In this document: positions 1-6,790 of the stretch, one piece after another | Layout of the letters: each line of letters opens with the position of its first letter | Position numbering within the stretch: the stretch's first letter is position 1 | Origin: Bacteroidales bacterium UBA5507 | GTDB taxonomy: Bacteria; Bacteroidota; Bacteroidia; Bacteroidales; Lentimicrobiaceae | NCBI GenBank assembly: GCA_002426195.1 | Contig: DIOT01000033.1 | Coordinates: forward strand, 1-22,684 | Direction of reading: 5' to 3' | DNA: 22,684 nucleotides | The notes under the pieces: model-generated | The model's database searches: none | Told to the model about the DNA's origin: nothing | What the model saw: only the letters and a program-made list of their open reading frames with translations | Program-made: the position numbers and the translations under genes

Positions 1-1170
1 ACAACTGTTTCAAGATTTGTAAAATCCTTGAAAAAGACAGATTCATATGTTCCTATGATCACACCACCCGGACAGGAAGCACAAGTTGATTTTGGGTACA
101 TCGGTAGGTTTATGAAAGATGGCAAGAAAGTTAAAGTCTGGGGCTTTTGTATGGTATTAAGTTATTCCAGAAAGGGTTTTTATTGCCTTGTAACTGACCA
201 GTCTATACCGAGCTTCATTAAGTGCCATACTTTAGCTTTTGAATATTACTGTGGCGTACCACAAGCAGTGAGGTTGGATAATTTAAAAGCAGGTGTTATA
301 ACACCTGACTTCTATGAGCCGGTGTATCAGGAAGAGTATGCTCGATTTTTGGATTATTATGGAAGTAAACCAATTGCATGTAGAGCACGAACACCAGAAC
401 ATAAAGGTAAAGTTGAACGCGGTATAGCTTACTTGAAAGATAATTTTCTTAAGCGGTATGATGACCAAAACCTCGATTATTATGAATTAGAACGCAATCT
501 GGCTCAATGGATTGAAAAGGTTTGTAATGCAAGAAAACATGGAACCACCAGGAAGATACCTTCTGAGGTATTTGACCTTGAAGAACGCAATACATTAGCG
601 CCCCTGCCGTCGTTAAGGTATAACTACCCTCTGATAGAATTGCGAAAGGTTGATTCGTATGGGCATATCCACCATTTATATAATTTTTACTCAGTTCCAT
701 ATTACATGAGAGGGTCAGAGCTTGTTGTCAAAATAACCGGCAACATACTCCGTGTTTATGAAGGGCAATTAGAAGTTGCCTGCCACGCAATAGTAGAAGG
801 AAATGGGAATTATGTTACCAGAGACGAGCATAAGCCTCCTTACAAAATCAAAAAAGACTTGCAATGGTACGAAGAGAAAGCTACTGAAATCGGTCCTGAT
901 GTTATTGATTTTATGCAAAAGGCCCGTCAATCTCGCCCCATTCACTGGTATGATTACATGAAAGGTGTTATAAGTCTTTGCCATATTTATTCACATGAAG
1001 ATATTAATCTTGCATGCAAGAGAGCTGTAAGGTATAATAGCATCAGCTATCAAACAGTTAAAAACATTCTTGACAAAAAGCTACACATTGAAGAGCAACA
1101 GTTCCAGCCAACTAATAATACTCTTGGTGGATGGGGTCACGAGCTTGCAGTATATGATCAAATATTATAA
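1..1170 (+). CDS. istA: IS21-family transposase IstA, 5'-truncated by window edge
   Basis: This is the transposase that cuts and joins the ends of the element, working with the IstB ATPase. The frame is open from base 1, so the apparent TTG start at 28 is internal; the N-terminal helix-turn-helix lies outside the window. About 389 residues are visible of the roughly 500 usual in the family. The DDE integrase core is clear. Counting from the TTG codon, D21 is in QVDFGY, D84 in RLDNLK, and E130 in HKGKVERG, which is the typical IS21 motif around the catalytic Glu. A C-terminal segment of about 200 residues follows. The gene ends 3 bp before istB, so the two are probably co-translated. No frameshift is visible, so the gene could be active if its 5' end is intact. 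Confidence 0.93.
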   Translation, partial: TTVSRFVKSLKKTDSYVPMITPPGQEAQVDFGYIGRFMKDGKKVKVWGFCMVLSYSRKGFYCLVTDQSIPSFIKCHTLAFEYYCGVPQAVRLDNLKAGVITPDFYEPVYQEEYARFLDYYGSKPIACRARTPEHKGKVERGIAYLKDNFLKRYDDQNLDYYELERNLAQWIEKVCNARKHGTTRKIPSEVFDLEERNTLAPLPSLRYNYPLIELRKVDSYGHIHHLYNFYSVPYYMRGSELVVKITGNILRVYEGQLEVACHAIVEGNGNYVTRDEHKPPYKIKKDLQWYEEKATEIGPDVIDFMQKARQSRPIHWYDYMKGVISLCHIYSHEDINLACKRAVRYNSISYQTVKNILDKKLHIEEQQFQPTNNTLGGWGHELAVYDQIL

Positions 1171-1173
1171 GCC

Positions 1174-1923
1174 ATGGAAACAATAATAGAAAAAATGAAA
1201 TCCTTACGGTTAAATGGTGCAGTAGCATCACTCGAAAGTCGCAACAGATATGCATTGGATAACAAATGCAGTTATCTTGAGTTTTTAGAAATGCTTGTAG
1301 AAGATGAATGTGTGCGTCGTAAGAACACTGGTTTTGACCGCAAATTAAAGACCTCCAGACTTGATCCATGCAAAACGCTGGATGTATTTGATTTTCGCTT
1401 TCAACCTGATATTGATAAACGGCAAATACAGGATCTTGCCTCATGCAGATTTATAGGTGAAAAGCAAAATATCATCTTTATGGGTAAACCCGGCGTCGGG
1501 AAAACGCATCTTGCCAATGCCATCGGGGTTACTGCATTACACCAAGGATATGAAGTGATGATGGTTCATGCTAATACACTCATTGATGATCTTTACCGTT
1601 TTAAAGCTGATGGAAGATACCAAACAGCTTTGAAGCGTTATAAACGCCTGGATCTGCTTATAATTGATGAGCTGGGGTTTAAAAAGATCCCAAGAAACGG
1701 ACTTGATGATTTTTTTGATGTAATCAGGAGTCGGTATGAAAGCGGATCTATAGTAATCACTACAAACAGGACTTTTGAAGACTGGGGTGGCCTGTTTGAC
1801 GATCCGGTAATGGCTTCTGCTATCATTGACAGATTGATACATCACGCTGAGATAATTAAAATTACAGGTAATAGTTATAGAATAAAAAAACGCACTGATC
1901 TCATTGATAATCAAACCAAATAG
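1174..1923 (+). CDS. istB: IS21-family transposition helper ATPase IstB
   Basis: This is a DnaC-like AAA+ ATPase that assembles on target DNA and stimulates the IstA transposase. The protein is 249 residues, the normal family length. Residues 1-90 are the N-terminal IstB helical region. The Walker A motif GKPGVGKT is at 104-111, Walker B LLIIDE at 161-166, and a sensor-like TTNR at 196-199. The ATG at 1174 lies three bases after the istA stop, the usual close coupling. The reading frame looks intact. Ten bases after the stop the right-end repeats of the element begin, including a long imperfect inverted repeat. Confidence 0.95.
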   Translation: METIIEKMKSLRLNGAVASLESRNRYALDNKCSYLEFLEMLVEDECVRRKNTGFDRKLKTSRLDPCKTLDVFDFRFQPDIDKRQIQDLASCRFIGEKQNIIFMGKPGVGKTHLANAIGVTALHQGYEVMMVHANTLIDDLYRFKADGRYQTALKRYKRLDLLIIDELGFKKIPRNGLDDFFDVIRSRYESGSIVITTNRTFEDWGGLFDDPVMASAIIDRLIHHAEIIKITGNSYRIKKRTDLIDNQTK

Positions 1924-1924
1924 A

Positions 1925-1953
1925 TCAAAAAAGGTGGGTCACTTTTAATGCAA
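1925..1953 (+). repeat. IS21 right-end repeat, inner copy
   Basis: This 29-bp segment recurs at 2073-2101 with a single mismatch (1930 against 2078). The core contains GGTGGGTCAC followed by TTTTAATGCAA. Spaced multiple copies at the element end fit IstA-binding sites known for the IS21 family. Confidence 0.75.
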
Positions 1954-1973
1954 CTTGCAATTAAATTGACCCA
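1935..1973. repeat. Imperfect inverted repeat after istB (inner right-end motif)
   Basis: The arms at 1935-1953 and 1955-1973 are inverted copies with several mismatches, separated by one base. The left arm is one of the direct right-end repeats and the right arm is a diverged inverted copy that ends in TTGACCCA. It could be an IstA-binding site, or a hairpin that ends istAB transcription. No T-run follows, so a binding site seems likelier. Confidence 0.55.
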
Positions 1974-1997
1974 GGGGGCAGGATCGATTAATGGACT

Positions 1998-2029
1998 TTT
2001 CCTCCTGCCGGCTAGCCGGCAGGAGGAAA
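1998..2029. repeat. 32-bp perfect palindrome within the IS right end
   Basis: The sequence is a perfect inverted repeat centred on GCTAGC, with the GC-rich half-site CCTCCTGCCGG. It differs strongly in composition from the A-rich DNA around it. It lies between the inner and outer IS right-end repeats. There is no T-run on either side, so a simple rho-independent terminator is not supported. It may be a REP-like palindromic repeat inserted into the element. Confidence 0.7.
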
Positions 2030-2072
2030 TCAACAAAAAAAGAAAAAAGAAATGTTAATTAAACTAATTTTG

Positions 2073-2101
2073 TCAAACAAGGTGGGTCACTTTTAATGCA
2101 A
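2073..2101 (+). repeat. IS21 right-end repeat, outer copy
   Basis: This is the second copy of the 29-bp repeat at 1925-1953. It sits about 30 bp inside the proposed right end. A third, diverged copy at 2106-2125 (GTGGGTCAAAATTAGTGCAA) lies directly next to the terminal GGTGACA. Confidence 0.75.
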
Positions 2102-2132
2102 TATAGTGGGTCAAAATTAGTGCAAGGTGACA

Positions 2133-2354
2133 ATCGGGAAGCACTACAAGCATAAGAACGACAACGAATACCTGAATAATTTTCTCTCACCAATACTAAA
2201 AGGATTTAAGAAAAACGAATGGTGGCACGGTTACAAGTACTCAAATTATGATGAAGTGTACGATTCTTACCTTGCCCTTGTTAGAAGATTATTCGAGGTG
2301 GCTGAAATTGATCCGGATTCACCTGTCCCACTTCCGACTGATTTTGAGGATTGA
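2133..2354 (+). pseudogene. 3' remnant of an unidentified gene cut by the IS
   Basis: After the proposed IS end an open frame continues for 73 codons to a TGA at 2352-2354. A GTG at 2127 could serve as a start but lies inside the IS terminus, so it is probably fortuitous. The translated remnant is hydrophilic, with an aromatic stretch EWWHGYKYSNYDEVYDSY and an acidic tail ending in PTDFED. It reads like the C-terminus of a soluble protein. I do not recognise the family. The remainder would lie left of the element, outside the window. Confidence 0.5.
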
Positions 2355-2549
2355 AATTGTGCAAAGTTAATAACTAAAAGACACTCGAAATGTATGGCAG
2401 AGCTGGTTTTAAACTTCTGAAGAAAAAAAATGTACTTTGTACCTCTGGTTAGATCACCTAAATTGACGAAGAACCAGTATCACCGGAATTTACAAACTGA
2501 AGTGTATAAGTGTTCTTTAGTGAGAATGAGGGTATGAAAAAACTTGGAT
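2355..2549. other. Intergenic debris, possible transposase fragment
   Basis: No intact gene is seen here. On the plus strand at 2378-2449 a short frame reads KTLEMYGRAGFKLLKKK before a TAG. This resembles, from memory, the C-terminal region of ISL3-type transposases, but the match is short. A second short frame from about 2458 ends at 2537. Both the remnant gene on the left and the minus-strand polysaccharide operon on the right end into this stretch. I see no clear terminator hairpin for the operon. Confidence 0.3.
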
Positions 2550-3611
2550 TTATGCCCTATACAATGGAAAGAAGTTTGATTCTTTATTAAAGGTGGGATC
2601 TGATTTCTGGCGGTAAGCAACCAGTTGATTGTATTTTTCCTGGTTGATTATGTACTTTCCTATTGCAAATTTGTGGCTGGAATTTTTGTTGAAGGCTTTT
2701 TTGAATTTGTATAAGTTATCTTCTGCTGAACCTAAGCCCCCTCCTAAATGAAATGTTTTAAAACCTTGTCTGCATCCCCATAAAGCTGCTTCATACAAAA
2801 GCAGGTTGGATGGAGCCAGATTTCGATATTCTGGCAATGAACCTGAAAGATGGTAATGCATTTTGTTGTTAGCGTATAATATTATTGCCATTGCAATGAT
2901 ATCAGTCTTATACTCTGCATAAAACAGCCTTGCATTATCCTTCAAATCATTCATTATAGATTCATAGAATTCCGCACCAAAGAAGTAATAACTATCTGCA
3001 TTGTCTTTTACCATGGTTCCGTCGTATATCTCTTTGAACTTTGCATATAATTCAGAGCTATTACCCTGTTTTATGATAATTCCTGACTTTTGAGCCTTCC
3101 TGATCATATTGCGGTTCTTGCTCAAAATGTTTTCCCAGATAACTTCTTCACTTCGCAGGTCCATTGAGACAGTACTTCCTAGTTCAATTATTGGCATCAC
3201 TTCTCTAATTATTTCGTGATTTTGAATTAACGGATGAAATCTTGTGAATTCAGAAATGATGTTTTGAGAATAAAGGAATGAATAATACTCTTCTTTGAAT
3301 AATTGTAACATTTGGACTGAGAGCTCGCCTTCTATAAGAAAACCTCCATACCCATATGGAGTAACAATATCAAAAAACTGATCAAATGGGAAGATCTCAG
3401 GGAAAGAATAATAAAGATCACGCTGCATTACTACTTTAGCTGCTTTGAATTGGCCATCGTACGAGATAAGCAATGGCATTCCATCACCGTGAAGTCTAAA
3501 AGCATTAACATACTGTGGCAGGTAGTAGATGTCATTGTCCCGGAATGAACTAACTACACTGAACCATTTAGTTTCCTCAGTAAATGGGACAAGCGTAAAA
3601 CTATCACTCAT
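2550..3611 (-). CDS. FemAB-like / GNAT-fold acyltransferase
   Basis: The protein is 353 residues and has the layout of FemAB-like proteins (Acetyltransf_6 type), made of two GNAT-like halves. An early segment, TPYGYGG at about 84-90, is typical of the first half. The segment KNRNMIRKAQKSGI, near the middle, and the later HLSGSLPEYRN and FHLGGGLG segments are typical of the second. Family members transfer aminoacyl or acyl groups to peptidoglycan precursors or to sugars in polysaccharide loci. The substrate cannot be read here. It is the last gene of the operon and its start overlaps the upstream DegT-like gene by 8 bp, which implies coupled translation. A role in acylating an amino sugar made by its neighbours is inference. 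Confidence 0.75.
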   Translation of the reverse strand: MSDSFTLVPFTEETKWFSVVSSFRDNDIYYLPQYVNAFRLHGDGMPLLISYDGQFKAAKVVMQRDLYYSFPEIFPFDQFFDIVTPYGYGGFLIEGELSVQMLQLFKEEYYSFLYSQNIISEFTRFHPLIQNHEIIREVMPIIELGSTVSMDLRSEEVIWENILSKNRNMIRKAQKSGIIIKQGNSSELYAKFKEIYDGTMVKDNADSYYFFGAEFYESIMNDLKDNARLFYAEYKTDIIAMAIILYANNKMHYHLSGSLPEYRNLAPSNLLLYEAALWGCRQGFKTFHLGGGLGSAEDNLYKFKKAFNKNSSHKFAIGKYIINQEKYNQLVAYRQKSDPTFNKESNFFPLYRA

Positions 3612-4653
3612 TTTGTAATTCAGAAAGAACTTGTTCTATAATTGATTTAAGGTGTAGGATATCATCCTGATTATATCTTGCATCACAAGGAATAGACATC
3701 ATAGTTTCGGAGAATTGCATAGCTTCGACAGATGCAGTCACCGGTAACTTCCATAAGATAGCTGGGTAAACGGCCTTGGAAATCAACTTTTCTTTAGCAA
3801 TGTCTCTTTGCCGGGGTGTATTGAAAAGAAGCAAAAGTGACAGAGGATAACAAGTTTCAATATTATCAGGTTTAATAACCACAGCTTTATCAGATGAAAT
3901 TTCAGATAACAATAACCAATTAAGTTTTTTCTGCAAATACCATCTCTGGATGTCGAAATGAAGTAAAAAGTCTTTTGTAGAGTTGGAGATGCATGATATT
4001 TGTGAGTTCACTAATTCGTGCTCGGTAGTTTGAAATTGATGTAAAAATTCCTCTTTATTGTTTATAAGGTTTTTTAGATATGACGTTTTAAGTGCCATAG
4101 CCTCAGCGCGTCGTTTAACTATATGATTAATTTCATCCGTTGCTTGTGGCAAAGATGGGAGTGCATGATTCTTAGGAGACCATAATATACCACCTTCAGG
4201 GATAGGTAATGTTTTTCGTAAAGATGCAAAACACCAGTCTGCTGTACTGCTAATTGCTGATTGTCCGCATAAATCATGTGTAATGTCATCAATCACCGGC
4301 ACTGCAAAGGACGACGCATCTGCTTTAAATTTATTTAAACCAAAAGTATTTACTCTTAATAATACATCACCTTCGGCAAATGAAATACTGCCAATACTGC
4401 CGTATATTTTATTTGAAGAAAGTCTTGGCCATTGATGATAAAATAAAATTTCAATATTTTCATTCCTTAGATAATCAACAACATCATAGCAATAGTAATT
4501 GGGAATCCAGATCCTCTTGAAGTTATTATGTTTTAATATAGATAATAAAGCCTGACGTCCATTTGCGAAGAATGACGATTTCTCGGGTAAGTATGGATGA
4601 AATGCTTTTAAGCGAAAATTGATAACAGTATTAAAATCTGATCCGAATTCCAT
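3604..4653 (-). CDS. DegT/DnrJ/EryC1-like PLP-fold protein, divergent
   Basis: I chose the ATG at 4653 because it forms a TAATG overlap with the stop of the upstream acetyltransferase gene; an in-frame TTG three codons upstream is less likely. From the ATG the protein is 349 residues, near the normal sugar-aminotransferase length. The pattern of the fold-type I PLP family is visible: FANGRQALL near the N-terminus, an Asp pair in VPVIDDITHD (residues 122-123) suited to the pyridine nitrogen, and SLRKTLPIPEGG with Lys147 at the expected aldimine position. The rest is divergent from typical nucleotide-sugar aminotransferases. It probably acts with the adjacent acetyltransferase and FemAB-like gene on an amino sugar or amino acid. 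Whether it is a true aminotransferase is unproven. Confidence 0.65.
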   Translation of the reverse strand: MEFGSDFNTVINFRLKAFHPYLPEKSSFFANGRQALLSILKHNNFKRIWIPNYYCYDVVDYLRNENIEILFYHQWPRLSSNKIYGSIGSISFAEGDVLLRVNTFGLNKFKADASSFAVPVIDDITHDLCGQSAISSTADWCFASLRKTLPIPEGGILWSPKNHALPSLPQATDEINHIVKRRAEAMALKTSYLKNLINNKEEFLHQFQTTEHELVNSQISCISNSTKDFLLHFDIQRWYLQKKLNWLLLSEISSDKAVVIKPDNIETCYPLSLLLLFNTPRQRDIAKEKLISKAVYPAILWKLPVTASVEAMQFSETMMSIPCDARYNQDDILHLKSIIEQVLSELQNE

Positions 4654-5207
4654 TATTGCCAATAACCATTCTTGTGCACCAATTCAAAATAATCTTCGCT
4701 AGTTATACCTACGATAACTTGCCTCCACCATTGGTTCTTCCTAAAATAGAATCTTTCCTTGTAGCCTTCAACCTTCCATCCACACTTTTGATAAACTGCC
4801 AAAGACGCTGTATTATACTCGATCATAGAGCCATCTAACCTTATTAAACCCAACTCTTCAAAAGCATACCGGGAAATGGCCATTATTGTATCAACCCCAT
4901 AGCCTTTTCCTCTAATATCCCTGTCTCCTAAAAGCATACCATGAAAGCCATTTCTATCTTTCCAATTGATATCTACTAAATTTGCCATACCTATTAATCC
5001 AAGTTCTGGCACTTCAATTGCAAACCTCTGATTATTGCTGGTTAAAGAGAGAGAATTAAACCATTTCTCCTGATCCTGCATGCTTGAAGGGAAATGCCAT
5101 CCACCAAGCATGTAATTGATTTCCGGGTCATTAGACCATTTGTGTAGAAATTCCAGATCTGACTTTTCAATTGCTCTGAGATTAACTTTTTTACCTTTAA
5201 TTATCAT
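4653..5207 (-). CDS. GNAT N-acetyltransferase, RimJ/RimL type (Acetyltransf_3)
   Basis: The protein is 184 residues, standard for the family. It opens with VNLRAIEKSDLEFLHKWSNDP, the usual beginning of RimJ/RimL-like GNATs. The acetyl-CoA loop is RGKGYG at 99-104, followed by a helix, and motif B is seen as NTASLAVYQKCGW. In surface-sugar loci such enzymes usually acetylate the amine of a nucleotide-linked amino sugar. The start lies 2 bp after the stop of the sugar transferase gene, and the stop overlaps the next start as TAATG. Tight packing with a PglC-type transferase and a DegT-like protein suggests they serve one sugar, as in bacillosamine-type pathways. The exact substrate is inference. 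Confidence 0.85.
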   Translation of the reverse strand: MIIKGKKVNLRAIEKSDLEFLHKWSNDPEINYMLGGWHFPSSMQDQEKWFNSLSLTSNNQRFAIEVPELGLIGMANLVDINWKDRNGFHGMLLGDRDIRGKGYGVDTIMAISRYAFEELGLIRLDGSMIEYNTASLAVYQKCGWKVEGYKERFYFRKNQWWRQVIVGITSEDYFELVHKNGYWQ

Positions 5208-5209
5208 GA

Positions 5210-5833
5210 CTACAGTTTTAAGTTCTTTGTAAGTCCAATATCATCAATTTCACTAGCCTCTTGTCCATTAACAACAGTATCCCGTTTGAATACGAGAGTT
5301 TTAACAGTTAGTAATAATATTTTCAAATCAAGAGCTAAGGATAGATTTTCAATATAGTGGACATCATATTTGAGTCTTTCGCTGAATTTAAGTGTGTTAC
5401 GGCCATTTACCTGTGCCAAACCAGTAATTCCAGGTTTAACTTGATGCCTCTTTTTTTGTTCATCTGTATAAAAGTATAGATATTCAGGTAATAAAGGCCT
5501 TGGTCCAATTAAACTCATATCGCCTTTTAAAACATTTATTAATTGGGGTATTTCATCAAGAGAAGTTTTTCTGATAAATCGGCCAATGGGAGTGAGGCGT
5601 TGAGCATCGGGGAGTAGTTTGCCTTGTGAGTCTTTACTGTCATTCATTGTTTTGAACTTGATGACTTTGAAGATTTCTTCGTTCTTGCCCGGGCGGGGCT
5701 GAAAGAAAAAGGCAGAACCTCTGTTTTGGAAAGTTAATATAATTGTTAGCAACAGCAGGACTGGTGATAAAATTATAAGACCAATCAAGCTTACAATGAA
5801 GTCTATAAATCGTTTAAAAACACGATATTGCAC
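5210..5833 (-). CDS. Initiating phosphoglycosyl transferase, PglC/short bacterial sugar transferase type
   Basis: This enzyme moves a sugar-1-phosphate from a UDP-sugar to undecaprenyl phosphate at the inner membrane and so starts repeat-unit assembly. At 207 residues it is the short monotopic form with one N-terminal hydrophobic re-entrant helix (about 10-34), not the long WcaJ/WbaP form. Family motifs are clear: PRPGKN near 47-51, KFKTM at 59-63, the catalytic dyad D93-E94 in SLDEIPQ, GDMSLIGPRP at 104-113, and GLAQVNGRN at 138-146. The start is a GTG and no Shine-Dalgarno is evident. It is separated from the upstream polysaccharide genes by the toxin-antitoxin pair. The short C-terminus fits diNAcBac- or FucNAc4N-type starters, but the sugar is not determined. 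Confidence 0.93.
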   Translation of the reverse strand: MQYRVFKRFIDFIVSLIGLIILSPVLLLLTIILTFQNRGSAFFFQPRPGKNEEIFKVIKFKTMNDSKDSQGKLLPDAQRLTPIGRFIRKTSLDEIPQLINVLKGDMSLIGPRPLLPEYLYFYTDEQKKRHQVKPGITGLAQVNGRNTLKFSERLKYDVHYIENLSLALDLKILLLTVKTLVFKRDTVVNGQEASEIDDIGLTKNLKL

Positions 5834-5903
5834 TTAAGAAGACTTTAGGTGTATTTTATTAAACAAAATAAACTAATTTGTGAACAACACTTGTAGAACA
5901 ATA

Positions 5904-6263
5904 TTATAATAGAGCATGTAAATAGTTTGCAGTGTTAATTAAACCAACTTTTCTTAATGACTCCAATACCTGATATTCATCGAGATCCGGGTTCTTCTTA
6001 TTAAGAACCATTTCTTTAAAAGCCTGTATTGCAATTTCAGTATTTAAATCTATAATATCAGTCAAAAAATCATCGGCTGTTTTTACTTTGAGATCAAAAG
6101 ATGCTAGATACTCCTCTGGAAAGTCTTTAACGTTATTGGTAACAATCACATTTGCATTTGCTTTTATGGCTGCTGCCAATACGTGACAATCTTTTTCGTC
6201 AGGCAGATCCAAATAAATTACATTTGTATCCAGCATTGCAGTAAATTGAACACTATGAATCAT
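5904..6263 (-). CDS. PIN-domain toxin (VapC-like), apparently internally deleted
   Basis: PIN proteins are Mg-dependent RNases that act as toxins of type II toxin-antitoxin pairs. The N-terminus has the first acidic strand (MLDTNVIY, D12). It is followed at once by LDLPDEKDCHVLAAAIK and ANVIVTNNVKDFPEEYL, which normally belong to the second half of the domain. From my memory of this PIN family, members are near 180-190 residues with about 70 residues between these blocks, including a conserved catalytic Glu. Here the total is 119 residues, so the middle appears lost in frame near base 6212. The C-terminal tail looks complete. The gene overlaps the antitoxin by 11 bp. It is probably catalytically dead, unless it is a natural short form. 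Confidence 0.8.
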   Translation of the reverse strand: MIHSVQFTAMLDTNVIYLDLPDEKDCHVLAAAIKANANVIVTNNVKDFPEEYLASFDLKVKTADDFLTDIIDLNTEIAIQAFKEMVLNKKNPDLDEYQVLESLRKVGLINTANYLHALL

Positions 6264-6708
6264 AAAGGCCTAATTCTTCATCATCACTCATAATATCTAT
6301 GATGTGTTGTTTCTGCTGTTCCTTCATTTTCTGTTTGAAGTTTAAAACATCTTCAATCCGAATTCTTCGGTGCTTCCCAATTTTGGTAAAATTGATTTTA
6401 CCTTCTTCAAGAAGTTTAACTAAAAAAGGTCTCGAGCATCCTAAAATTTCAGCTGCTTTTTGTGTTGTTACTTCAGTTGCCAGGGGTACAATAGATATTA
6501 TCTTACCCTGACTCATTCCTTTTAGAATGTTACCTAAAAAATTTAATGCCCGAACCGGTATAATGATTTTGTCTTTTGTTTCTTCTATTTCAATTTCAGT
6601 TTCCTCACCGGTTAATTGTTCTATGGCCGCAATTAATGCAGCATATGAGTTCTGAGCAACTTTTTGTTCGTTCTTACTAGGTCTTTTTATTTCGTTAATT
6701 GCTTCCAT
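6253..6708 (-). CDS. Antitoxin with excisionase-type helix-turn-helix
   Basis: The protein is 151 residues. Residues about 80-125 form a MerR/excisionase-like DNA-binding domain: TTQKAAEILGCSRPFLVKLL, then a KIGKHRRIRIEDVLNFK wing. This is the common layout of antitoxins paired with PIN toxins of this class in Bacteroidota. The N-terminal 75 residues (an acidic stretch EETEIEIEETKDK, then a helical part) and the acidic C-terminus are candidates for toxin binding. It precedes and overlaps the PIN gene by 11 bp. Autoregulation through the repeats just upstream is plausible. It seems intact, so the pair may survive as a repressor with a crippled toxin. Confidence 0.85.
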   Translation of the reverse strand: MEAINEIKRPSKNEQKVAQNSYAALIAAIEQLTGEETEIEIEETKDKIIIPVRALNFLGNILKGMSQGKIISIVPLATEVTTQKAAEILGCSRPFLVKLLEEGKINFTKIGKHRRIRIEDVLNFKQKMKEQQKQHIIDIMSDDEELGLYDS

Positions 6709-6731
6709 TTCTCAGTTAATTTTAAGATTGA

Positions 6732-6768
6732 CAAATATATTCGAAATAAACGAAACAAACGAAATAAT
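6732..6768 (-). promoter_or_regulatory. Candidate Bacteroidota promoter with 9-bp tandem repeats upstream of the antitoxin
   Basis: On the minus strand, TATATTTG at 6739-6732 matches the -7 consensus TAnnTTTG, and a TTTG at 6759-6756 lies 16 bp upstream, slightly short of the usual spacing. Between and over these elements run three near-identical 9-mers on the plus strand: CGAAATAAA, CGAAACAAA and CGAAATAAT (6742-6768). They are placed where an autoregulatory operator would be. The same kind of short repeat occurs elsewhere in the window, so a regulatory role is only a suggestion. Confidence 0.4.
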
Positions 6769-6790
6769 GATAATGTTTCTTGAAACTTTT

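Larger units (their letters stand above)
1..2132 (+). mobile_element. IS21-family insertion sequence, right part (left end outside window)
   Basis: The element contains istA, then istB 3 bp downstream, the two-gene layout diagnostic of the IS21 family. The left end is outside the window. I place the right end at 2132 because the sequence there ends in GGTGACA; IS21-family ends typically read TGT...ACA. The subterminal motif GTGGGTCA(n)TTA(n)TGCAA recurs at 1933-1953, 2081-2101 and 2106-2125, and IS21 ends are known to carry repeated IstA-binding sequences. Beyond 2132 the sequence changes character into a truncated reading frame, as expected if the element landed in a gene. The target duplication cannot be checked without the left flank. 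Confidence 0.85.

Noticed and set aside
1998..2029. Rho-independent terminator for istAB
   Set aside because: The stem is perfect but no T-run follows on either strand, and another inverted motif lies between it and istB.
4654..4662. TTG start for the DegT-like gene
   Set aside because: The ATG at 4653 overlaps the upstream stop as TAATG, a typical coupled start, so the nine upstream bases are not needed.
6775..6786. Hairpin GTTTCTTGAAAC as a terminator after wbuB
   Set aside because: It is only a 5-bp stem with a 2-base loop, and no T-run lies on the transcribed minus-strand side.
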